DNA of 9,484 bases from Candidatus Poseidoniaceae archaeon (GTDB lineage: Archaea; Thermoplasmatota; Poseidoniia; Poseidoniales; Poseidoniaceae), in contig JAKMFY010000040.1 of the NCBI GenBank assembly GCA_022425185.1, positions 1 through 9,484 on the forward strand, given 5' to 3'. The notes under the pieces are model-generated. The model saw nothing but the letters and a program-made list of their open reading frames with translations, had not been told where the DNA came from and did no database searches. Of the stretch, positions 1-5,936 are shown in pieces. A program made the position numbers and the translations under genes. How positions within the stretch are numbered: the stretch's first letter is position 1; each line of letters opens with the position of its first letter.

Positions 1-1
1 A

Positions 2-481
2 TTGTCGAATGGTTCGATCACAAAAACCTCTGAGGATACACTCTTGTTGCAATGGTTATGGAGCGATACTGATCCGGACTCTCAAATGGATGTTATCGTG
101 ACGCTGGATGGTGTTCTTCAAAGCGGAACAATGAATTGTGATTCTTCCTTGTTAAGCACCTGGTGCTCTCAAGCATTTACTGTAGAACAAATTGAGGGTA
201 CCACTTTACAGTTCGATATCATTGCAAAAGATTCAGCATTTGCGGATGTTTCAATTCGGCTACAATACACTGTTCCAATCGAACCTGAAACGCCTTCATC
301 GGATTCGGGAGATTCCTCAAGTGGAAGCTCAACGCTTATCGCTGCTGTTATCATTATTCCACTTGTTGGGCTTATTGGATGGATGCTATTCCAAGTTCGA
401 AAGCCACCAAAGCAACCAGAGCCTGCAGATCAATCAGGTGGTTTATTAGCACGTGCAGAGCGCAAAATAAACGAATCATAG
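2..481 (+). CDS. C-terminal part of a membrane-anchored surface protein (5' truncated)
   Basis: The frame is open from the left edge to a TAG stop. The TTG at position 2 is probably internal, and the true start lies outside the window. In the visible 159 residues, about 1-92 look like a beta-sandwich (Ig/FN3-like) segment with alternating hydrophobic strands and two cysteines (C46, C55) that could form a disulfide. Residues 93-110 are a Pro/Ser/Gly/Asp-rich stalk. Residues 111-132 form one hydrophobic membrane helix, followed at once by RKPPK and a short charged tail. This is the C-terminus of a type I membrane protein with a large outside part and a small cytoplasmic tail. The architecture is common in archaeal surface proteins, but I cannot name a family or function. 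The stop overlaps the end of the convergent pccB-like gene by 6 nt. Confidence 0.75.
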   Translation: MSNGSITKTSEDTLLLQWLWSDTDPDSQMDVIVTLDGVLQSGTMNCDSSLLSTWCSQAFTVEQIEGTTLQFDIIAKDSAFADVSIRLQYTVPIEPETPSSDSGDSSSGSSTLIAAVIIIPLVGLIGWMLFQVRKPPKQPEPADQSGGLLARAERKINES

Positions 482-2068
482 AGGAATGTTGCCGTGCTTC
501 TTTGGCGGGCTCCATTCACGCTTTGAACGCAGAATATTCAATGCTCTACAAAGACGCAATCTGCTTTCTGAAGGTTCGATAACATCGTCAAGCCAACCAT
601 TTCTTGCGGCGACGTATGGGTCCCCAAACTTGGCTTTGTATTCATCAACAAGTCGAAGACGAACATCCTCTTGTTGTTCTGGCTCAACAGCGTTGATTTC
701 CCTTCGATGGATGATATTGACGGCTCCTTCAGCTCCCATTACTGCAAGTTCAGCAGTTGGCCAAGCCACGTTGTAGTCGCTTTGTAAGTGCTTACATGAC
801 ATTGCCAAGTATGCGCCACCGTATGCTTTTCTAGTGATGAGTGTAAGTTTAGGAACTGTTGCTTCAGCATATGCAAACAGAAGTTTAGCCCCATGTCGAA
901 TGATTCCACCCCATTCTTGAACCACACCTGGTAAGAATCCAGGGACATCTTCGAATGTTACAAGCGGGATGTTGAAGGCATCGCAAAGGCGAATGAATCG
1001 AGCGGCTTTAATCGAAGCGTCGATGTCTAAGCAGCCCGCGAGAACATTCGGTTGATTACCAACTACGCCAATTGTTCGTCCGTTTAGTCGAGCAAATCCA
1101 ATGATAATATTTTCAGCATAGTTTGTGAAGAGTTCCAAGAATTCGCCATCATCTACGACTTCTTCAACAACTTTCACCATATCATATGGTCGATTGGGGT
1201 TGTCAGGGACCAGTGTTTCCAATCCTTCATTGCGTCGAGTAACTGGGTCATCAGAAGCGAGGAATGGAGGTTCTGCATCATTGTGGTCGGGAAGATAAGA
1301 GAGAATCTCTTGAACAAGGAAACACGCATCATCTTCGTCATCAGCTACCAAGCAAGCGATTCCTGAACGGGACGCATGAAGTGATGCTCCTCCGAGACCA
1401 GATGCATCGACTTCACCTTGTTGTACTTCAGGTGTTTCGAGCGGAGATGATAGGAATAATTGGCCATGCTCTTCTCCAAGTATTGTGAAATCAGACAGAC
1501 TTGCAGCCAATGCAGAAACTCCGACCACAGGTCCCAGAACAAGGCTGACGACAGGAATTCTGCCACTGCATTGAACGAGTCGATCGAGAAGTTCTCCAGT
1601 TCCAGCAAGTGCATCAAGTCCATCGTGAGCTCGCTGACCTCCCCCGTCCCAAATACAGACGAGAGGTGTCTTTGTTCGTTCAGCCATTTCAACAACCTTA
1701 GCGATTTTCTTTGCATGCATTTCGCCCATTGAACCTCCGTGAACGCTGAAGTCTTGAGCGAAGCAGTGAACTCTACGGCCATCAATGGTCCCGTGTCCTG
1801 TAACAACTCCATCTCCAAGTGTTTCATGGAGGAACATATTGTGGTCAGTTGTTCGATGCGTAACAAATGTGTCCACTTCGATGAATGAATCCTGATCTAA
1901 AAGCATCCCAATCCGATCTCTTGCAGTGCCTCTTCCACCTGCTCGAATGGCTTCCTGTGCCTTCAATCCTCCTCCTAATCGAGCGCGCTCTCGTCGTGAG
2001 CGAAGTTCGCTAACGGGGTCGCCAGTAGGGGTCGCCATGAACTCACGAGGGTCGAAGAGGTTCTTCAT
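476..2068 (-). CDS. pccB: Acyl-CoA carboxylase carboxyltransferase (beta) subunit, PccB/MmdA family
   Basis: The 530-residue product has the usual family length. It matches the carboxyltransferase subunit of propionyl-/acetyl-CoA carboxylase or the methylmalonyl-CoA decarboxylase alpha subunit, which moves CO2 between carboxybiotin and an acyl-CoA. The crotonase-like N-domain (about 25-260) has the oxyanion-hole glycines in DGGGQR (141-146). The C-domain (about 290-520) has DVPGFLPG (374-381), RKAYGGAY (413-420), AWPTAELAVMGAEGAV (435-450) and the typical ending KKHGNIPL. The N-domain is the more divergent half: GGQRAHDG replaces the usual GGARIQEG. Residue 421, at the acyl-specificity position, is Leu rather than the Asp of true PccB. 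The substrate is therefore uncertain. ATG 2068 lies 8 nt after the gatD stop, implying co-transcription; ATG 2038 (MATPTG) is an alternative start. No biotin carboxylase or biotin carrier gene is present here. Confidence 0.93.
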   Translation of the reverse strand: MKNLFDPREFMATPTGDPVSELRSRRERARLGGGLKAQEAIRAGGRGTARDRIGMLLDQDSFIEVDTFVTHRTTDHNMFLHETLGDGVVTGHGTIDGRRVHCFAQDFSVHGGSMGEMHAKKIAKVVEMAERTKTPLVCIWDGGGQRAHDGLDALAGTGELLDRLVQCSGRIPVVSLVLGPVVGVSALAASLSDFTILGEEHGQLFLSSPLETPEVQQGEVDASGLGGASLHASRSGIACLVADDEDDACFLVQEILSYLPDHNDAEPPFLASDDPVTRRNEGLETLVPDNPNRPYDMVKVVEEVVDDGEFLELFTNYAENIIIGFARLNGRTIGVVGNQPNVLAGCLDIDASIKAARFIRLCDAFNIPLVTFEDVPGFLPGVVQEWGGIIRHGAKLLFAYAEATVPKLTLITRKAYGGAYLAMSCKHLQSDYNVAWPTAELAVMGAEGAVNIIHRREINAVEPEQQEDVRLRLVDEYKAKFGDPYVAARNGWLDDVIEPSESRLRLCRALNILRSKREWSPPKKHGNIPL

Positions 2069-2076
2069 CGAATCGC

Positions 2077-3429
2077 TTAGTCTCTTATCTGATGGATTTC
2101 TTCTCCAAAGAGATTCGATGTGAGAATTTCACGGACATCTTTGCCCGTTGAGAGGGCATAATGTAACTTCACAATTGCAGCTTCTGGCGATGTTGTAATT
2201 CCGTGACCCAGGATGCCCATTTCTTGTTGAATCCTACCTTTAGAGTAGACATTCATATCCACTGGGCCATGAATGCATTGATTCACAATCAGGACTGGGA
2301 TTTCACTTTCAATGGCCTTCTGAATTGAAGAGCGTAATTCAAGGTTTTGAGGAGCGTCTTTATTTGGATTTTCGATTGGTACGTGACCCAGACCAGTGCC
2401 ATGGAAGACCAAAGCATCGACATTCGCTTCTATTGCTTCATTAACCTCAGCGGATTGTAACCATGGTCCGGACATAAATTGGCGAATCGATACGTCTGAA
2501 TTAAATCGGGATGCAGTAGTTGTAACTTCTCGTTCTGATTGGTCCATTCTGCTCTTCTGATAATGCTCACTGAGTTGAATTCCGATGGTTCCTTCATCAA
2601 TTGTAACAGTAGCGAGGGGCTGAGTGTTGACTGGTCTAAATGCATCACGACGACTTGAGTGGAGTTTTCGAACTCCGGTCGCAGCGTGAATTGAGCATGC
2701 TCCGTCATCGCTTGTTCGATGCATGGCGACAACAACACAATCCGATAGATTCCCATTTGCTGTCGGCCCTTGAGCGGCCCAAGTCACTGCTGCGATGAGG
2801 TTTTGAGCAGCATCTGATGAAGCACGATCGCTTGATCTTTGAGAACCAACAAAAGCAATTCGTCCCGGTGCTTTGTTTCCATCACCACACCATGCGAATG
2901 CAGCAGCAGACGATGAGATGTGAAGTGTGTCCGTTCCGTGTGTTACGACGACTCCATCACACCCTTGTTGGAATGCTTTCTCAGTAGCATCGATGATTTG
3001 GTTCCAATGGATCGGGCGAATATCTTCGCTGAACATATTTCCTATTTTGTGGGCATCAATGTTCGCTACATTCTGTAATTCAGGAACATGATGTACAAGT
3101 TCTGAGGGTTCAAATTGAGCAGTAACAGCTCCCGTAACATAATCCACCTTGGAAGCAATTGTTCCTCCTGTGTGAATGATACGTATAGTGGGGAGATCAG
3201 GGTTATGATCAGGCTGAGGCGCTTTTGTAGAAGGCTGAGTTTCCTTTGTCTCTGATTCGATGACATGCGTTTGTGTAAGCGGATGGCTCAGATTGTATCC
3301 ATTCGGCAGTTTTACAGTAACATGTTGGTCAACAGCGGGTGGTAAAATTACGCCTTCAATGACGGTATCTCCAGAGAGCGTTTCGAGTCGCAGTTTTACT
3401 CTCGACCCTACAGAAGGTGCTTCAGCCAT
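2077..3429 (-). CDS. gatD: Glu-tRNA(Gln) amidotransferase subunit D
   Basis: GatD is the asparaginase-like subunit of archaeal GatDE. It releases ammonia from Gln or Asn, which GatE uses to convert Glu-tRNA(Gln) to Gln-tRNA(Gln) in the cytoplasm. From ATG 3429 the product is 450 residues, close to the family norm. Residues 1-60 form the GatD-type beta-barrel beginning VGSRVKLRL. A linker follows, then an asparaginase type I domain with HTGGTIASK (86-94, nucleophile Thr region) and THGTDTL (163-169, second Thr-Asp pair). The GatD-diagnostic VRKLHSSRRDAFRP (253-266) carries the catalytic Lys255. The frame stays open to 3522, but that extension would run into the tRNA and lies upstream of the family N-terminus, so 3429 is chosen. 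The leader is only 40 nt from the tRNA 3' end and shows no obvious TATA box, so co-transcription with the tRNA is plausible. gatE is not in this window. Confidence 0.95.
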   Translation of the reverse strand: MAEAPSVGSRVKLRLETLSGDTVIEGVILPPAVDQHVTVKLPNGYNLSHPLTQTHVIESETKETQPSTKAPQPDHNPDLPTIRIIHTGGTIASKVDYVTGAVTAQFEPSELVHHVPELQNVANIDAHKIGNMFSEDIRPIHWNQIIDATEKAFQQGCDGVVVTHGTDTLHISSSAAAFAWCGDGNKAPGRIAFVGSQRSSDRASSDAAQNLIAAVTWAAQGPTANGNLSDCVVVAMHRTSDDGACSIHAATGVRKLHSSRRDAFRPVNTQPLATVTIDEGTIGIQLSEHYQKSRMDQSEREVTTTASRFNSDVSIRQFMSGPWLQSAEVNEAIEANVDALVFHGTGLGHVPIENPNKDAPQNLELRSSIQKAIESEIPVLIVNQCIHGPVDMNVYSKGRIQQEMGILGHGITTSPEAAIVKLHYALSTGKDVREILTSNLFGEEIHQIRD

Positions 3430-3469
3430 GATGGTTGCTGCACAGCCAAGCCCTTCAACGCTACGATGG

Positions 3470-3599
3470 TGGTGCCGGGAGCGGGGCTCGAACCCGCGAC
3501 CTTCGGATGTCTCAGACACCACAAGGGGGTTTGCACGTCATACGATCGCCTTCAGGCTGCCCTATGAGTCCGACGCGCTACCAACTACGCCACCCCGGC
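3470..3599 (-). tRNA. tRNA-Met(CAT), elongator type, with intron and encoded CCA
   Basis: On the minus strand a full cloverleaf folds once the intron is removed, giving 76 nt including CCA. The acceptor stem GCCGGGG pairs with TCCCGGC through one G-U. The D-stem is GCGT/GCGC around AGTTGGTA. The anticodon stem is TCGGA/TCCGA with loop CTCATAA, so the anticodon is CAT. The variable loop is AGGTC and the T-arm is GCGGG-TTCGAGC-CCCGC. The discriminator is A73, and the CCA tail is genomic (3472-3470). The lack of an A1-U72 pair and of the three G-C pairs at the base of the anticodon stem argues against the initiator, so this is read as elongator Met. An Ile2 tRNA with modified C34 also has CAT but resembles this sequence less. 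The gene lies 40 nt upstream of gatD on the same strand. Confidence 0.95.
3509..3562 (-). other. 54-nt archaeal tRNA intron with canonical BHB splice motif
   Basis: The intron interrupts the tRNA between A37 (3563) and A38 (3508), the canonical 37/38 site. Exon bases CUCA (3568-3565) pair with intron UGAG (3514-3511) to form the 4-bp central helix. The 3-nt bulges are UA^G and AC^A, each cut after its second base. The outer helix is the anticodon stem. The inner helix pairs GGCA (3561-3558) with UGUC (3518-3515), including one G-U. This is the strict substrate of the archaeal splicing endonuclease. Inside the intron, GCCTGAAGGC could form a small hairpin. I see no box C/D motif. Confidence 0.92.
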
Positions 3600-3623
3600 C
3601 TAACCTCGCCTGCGAAAACCCCC

Positions 3624-3646
3624 ATTTGAATAATGCGGGTTCAAAT
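3624..3646. promoter_or_regulatory. Inverted repeat / TATA-like region between divergent tRNA and membrane gene
   Basis: ATTTGAA (3624-3630) and TTCAAAT (3640-3646) form a perfect 7-bp inverted repeat with a 9-nt spacer. Read on the minus strand, the CATTATTCAAAT segment is centred about 30 bp upstream of the tRNA 5' end, where an archaeal TATA box belongs, although the match to the consensus is weak. The same AT-rich block is the only one of note upstream of the plus-strand gene at 3697, so it may serve both directions. Promoter or operator function is inference. Confidence 0.35.
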
Positions 3647-3696
3647 CGAAAGAATCTGACCGCATCCTTCATTCGCTTTCACTCATCCGCAGGGGT

Positions 3697-4626
3697 ATGG
3701 TCGACCTCTCCACAGCGATGACGGCGGCGCAAGGTGAGCGCCGACAACGAAAGCCAGGAGACGGTAAGGAAAAGAAGGTACGTCGGACTGGCCGCAACCT
3801 CGGTATCGAATCATTTGACCCAGTAAAGCACGTCGCAAAAGAAAAGGCAGATATGGCTTCGATGTGGCTGGTTTTAGGATTCGCGCTTCTGGTCACTCTC
3901 CTCATGCGATATGTTCTGATGGATGTAACAGATCCAGAGAACTCAAAAATTCTGTACATCCTTCCATTGACTTGTATCTTCCTTATTCCAACACTCCATC
4001 GAACAATCATGCCTGAACGTTTCGTTGAGCACTATGGCGGCGGTACTTGGTTCAAGGCAGCTTTCCTTCATACCTTCACCTTCCTTGCACTTTCTTTCTT
4101 GCTCGTTAATCCTCCATTTGGAGATATTGCGGCTCCTGAGTTAGCAAAATCTTGGACTGTAGTTGCGGATGATGGTGAGACAATTGAATATCCGTTTGAT
4201 GTTTCCACAAAGGGAACTACGCTCACATGGCATACAAATGGTTCAACAACTTTGCAAGGAGATGCTTGGCTTTTGTTCGGATTAATGGATAACAAAAACT
4301 CAGATGGAGCTTCTGTTGTAGTGGAACGAGAATATCAAGCAAATGTCACGACGAGGGATGTCAATGAGTCGTATTGGTATGACAACGCAGAAGCAATCAA
4401 AAATGGAACTTCAAGCTCGAACAAGAGCTCCCCCAATCTGACTCCTCATGGAGACCAAGATCAACCATTTGCAATCTTTTTAGGAACTGATTTAGGAGAG
4501 GGCACTCACACAATTACGGTAACAATCACTGAAGAAGGAGATCCTTGGAAAAATGTCCAGACTTACCGTTGGACTCTAGAGATTATCAACGTATCTCCAT
4601 TTGATCAGGACAGCATATCTGAATGA
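3697..4626 (+). CDS. Three-helix membrane protein with glycosylation-rich external C-terminal domain, unknown function
   Basis: I do not recognise a family. In the 309 residues, 1-50 are strongly basic and probably cytoplasmic. Three hydrophobic helices follow at about 54-74, 85-101 and 119-137, then a hydrophilic domain of about 170 residues (140-309). By the positive-inside rule the N-terminus and the HRTIMPER loop between helices 2 and 3 face the cytoplasm, and the C-terminal domain faces outside. That domain is rich in Thr, Asp and aromatic residues with beta-strand patterning. It carries seven N-glycosylation sequons (N181, N216, N223, N236, N242, N247, N298), four of them clustered between 223 and 249. 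ATG 3718 (MTAAQGER) is an alternative start. The AGGGG just before ATG 3697 is too close to act as a normal ribosome binding site. The gene stands alone, divergent from the tRNA-gatD block and convergent with rfcS. Confidence 0.85.
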   Translation: MVDLSTAMTAAQGERRQRKPGDGKEKKVRRTGRNLGIESFDPVKHVAKEKADMASMWLVLGFALLVTLLMRYVLMDVTDPENSKILYILPLTCIFLIPTLHRTIMPERFVEHYGGGTWFKAAFLHTFTFLALSFLLVNPPFGDIAAPELAKSWTVVADDGETIEYPFDVSTKGTTLTWHTNGSTTLQGDAWLLFGLMDNKNSDGASVVVEREYQANVTTRDVNESYWYDNAEAIKNGTSSSNKSSPNLTPHGDQDQPFAIFLGTDLGEGTHTITVTITEEGDPWKNVQTYRWTLEIINVSPFDQDSISE

Positions 4627-4644
4627 TTCATTAGGATGGAATCG

Positions 4645-4703
4645 AACAATGTATCGATTTCCATTGTTACCCGTAATTCAGCGGTCATTGTTTCGACTTT
4701 TTT
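4645..4703 (+). terminator. Possible terminator of the upstream membrane gene (weak)
   Basis: In the 224-bp gap between two convergent genes, AACAATG (4645-4651) and CATTGTT (4662-4668) form a perfect 7-bp stem with a 10-nt loop. A run of six T (4698-4703) follows about 30 nt later, some 70 nt after the stop codon. Archaeal termination usually depends on oligo-T tracts rather than hairpins, so the T run is the likelier signal. I see no gene or RNA elsewhere in 4627-4850. Confidence 0.3.
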
Positions 4704-4823
4704 GCGTCGATATGTTCTGACTAAAGGTGCCAGAGGCGTCCAAGAAAGAGCGTCGAACATCAGTCGAGTTGGTTGGTTCATGGTCTGGCGTTAATTCAAA
4801 GATACTGTTACTTTGTTTCGACA

Positions 4824-4850
4824 GTGAATGTGAAAGTGAAAGTGAAGTGA
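4824..4850. repeat. Short tandem hexamer repeat (GTGAAA-like) at the 3' end of rfcS
   Basis: The plus strand reads GTGAAT, GTGAAA, GTGAAA, GTGAA, GTGA, about four and a half degenerate copies directly abutting the rfcS stop codon. On the rfcS strand this is a CACTTT/CACTTC pyrimidine repeat at the start of the 3' untranslated region. It could be a slippage-derived microsatellite or contribute to 3'-end formation. No function is demonstrated. Confidence 0.6.
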
Positions 4851-5840
4851 TTATGGTTTGAGCATGGATACCAATCGAGCGGTCATGGCATCGAGTTGTA
4901 TGCGTTCTCCTCCACCTTCAACGAGGCGATAATCGACTTCTGCCATGACCTCGGTTAGGTCTAATTTGTCAGTTTCGGAAATAAAATCAACACCGTACAA
5001 TTCTCTGTGAAGTTGACCAACGAAGTCAGTCCCTGCCAAACCATATCGATCGAGAAGTTCCTGAAGTCTTCTTCGTGCGACGTGAAAACCGTCCTCCCGG
5101 CATGCCATGATGTACTGATGCAATGCCTCAGGTGGAGCAGTTGCTGATGTTTCATAGACGATGGATCGAGAAATGGTGTCGCTGATTGCAGCCGAAACCT
5201 GCAGGGCGGTGATTGCTCTTCGTAAGTCGCCTTGAGCGATTCGAGCTAATGCTTCTGCTGCATCGTCATCGAGTGTCACTTTTTCTTCTTTTGCGACGTG
5301 CTTTACTTGGTCAAGAACATCCGAATCTGCGAGTGGACGAAATCGGAATACTGCACAACGGGATTGAATGGGTTCAATCACTTTTGATGAATAGTTACAG
5401 GATAGAATGAACCGACATGTCTCGGCATATTGTTCCATAATTCGTCGAAGCGCACCTTGTGCATCGTTTGTCAGAGCATCGGATTCATCAAGGAAGATAA
5501 TCTTGAATTTCGCATCGCCATATGGCTGAGTTCGTGCAAATTGCTTAACCTTTGAACGAATTTTATCCAACCCTCTTTCGTCAGAGGCATTCATTTCCAA
5601 CAGATTGTCTCGGAAATTTTCTCCATAGACATCTTTGGTTAGTGCCATCGCTGCAGTGGTCTTTCCAGTTCCGGGCGGTCCTGCAAAGAGCAAATGAGGG
5701 AATTCCTTGTGTTCTGCGTAGACCTTTAATCGGCTTACTACGGAGGCTTGACCGCGGATTTCAGAGACACTTTGTGGCCGATGGCGCTCAACCCATAACT
5801 CGCTCATATCGTCAAGAGATTGCCGAGCCTCCTTCAACAT
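4851..5840 (-). CDS. rfcS: Replication factor C small subunit (clamp loader ATPase)
   Basis: RfcS assembles with the large subunit RfcL into the ATP-driven clamp loader that opens PCNA and places it on primer-template DNA. The 329-residue AAA+ protein shows WVERHRP near the N-terminus (16-21), Walker A GPPGTGKTT (54-62) and the RFC box NASDERG (84-90). Walker B is FLDESDALT (116-124), with Ser where most family members have Ala (DEAD). Sensor 1 is LSCNYSSK (146-153), the trans-acting arginine-finger motif is SRC (160-162), and sensor 2 is GDLRRA (204-209). A helical collar domain fills about 230-329. No intein interrupts the ATPase motifs. The annotated start is ATG 5840. ATG 5807 (MSELWVERH, 318 residues) fits typical archaeal RfcS N-termini equally well, and the sequence does not decide between them. 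The gene is divergent from the large surface-protein gene. Confidence 0.96.
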   Translation of the reverse strand: MLKEARQSLDDMSELWVERHRPQSVSEIRGQASVVSRLKVYAEHKEFPHLLFAGPPGTGKTTAAMALTKDVYGENFRDNLLEMNASDERGLDKIRSKVKQFARTQPYGDAKFKIIFLDESDALTNDAQGALRRIMEQYAETCRFILSCNYSSKVIEPIQSRCAVFRFRPLADSDVLDQVKHVAKEEKVTLDDDAAEALARIAQGDLRRAITALQVSAAISDTISRSIVYETSATAPPEALHQYIMACREDGFHVARRRLQELLDRYGLAGTDFVGQLHRELYGVDFISETDKLDLTEVMAEVDYRLVEGGGERIQLDAMTARLVSMLKP

Positions 5841-5868
5841 TCGGTTGCGTTTGGATTGACGACATTGT

Positions 5869-5889
5869 GCGCCCCCCTATGGGGGGCGT
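5869..5889. promoter_or_regulatory. GC-only perfect hairpin/dyad in the divergent promoter region
   Basis: CGCCCCCC (5870-5877) and GGGGGGCG (5881-5888) are perfect complements separated by TAT. A G-T wobble (5869/5889) extends the stem to 9 pairs. It lies between the divergent rfcS and surface-protein starts, 29 bp from ATG 5840 and 48 bp from ATG 5937. Runs of six C and six G stand out against the otherwise mixed composition of the window. It could be a dyad operator, an RNA leader hairpin, or a transcription barrier separating the two genes. The role is inferred. Confidence 0.6.
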
Positions 5890-5926
5890 AGAGCGAATCA
5901 GTCATAACCTTCCACATCTTAGCCGC

Positions 5927-5931
5927 GGTGA
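5927..5931 (+). promoter_or_regulatory. Ribosome binding site GGTGA deciding the 5937 start
   Basis: GGTGA, complementary to the conserved UCACC at the 3' end of archaeal 16S rRNA, sits 5 nt before ATG 5937. It selects that ATG over the in-frame GTG at 5928, which overlaps the motif. The next in-frame stop upstream is TAG at 5889. Confidence 0.6.
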
Positions 5932-5936
5932 GCGAC

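Noticed and set aside
1345..1866. Minus-strand open frame of 173 codons inside the pccB-like gene
   Set aside because: It is an out-of-frame shadow on the same strand as a gene with unambiguous conserved motifs throughout, and its own translation shows no recognisable domain.
3430..3522. N-terminal extension of the gatD frame (start at 3522)
   Set aside because: It would overlap the tRNA 3' half and add residues unlike any GatD N-terminus. The frame is open there only because the tRNA sequence lacks a stop in that frame.
3635..3650. GCGGGTTCAAATC, resembling a tRNA T-arm
   Set aside because: No matching CCCGC stem partner, acceptor stem or anticodon arm surrounds it. It also overlaps the inverted repeat, so the resemblance is probably chance.
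4627..4850. Possible small gene or RNA in the convergent gap
   Set aside because: I found no convincing start, conserved peptide, tRNA fold or box C/D motif. Only a weak hairpin, a T run and a microsatellite are visible.
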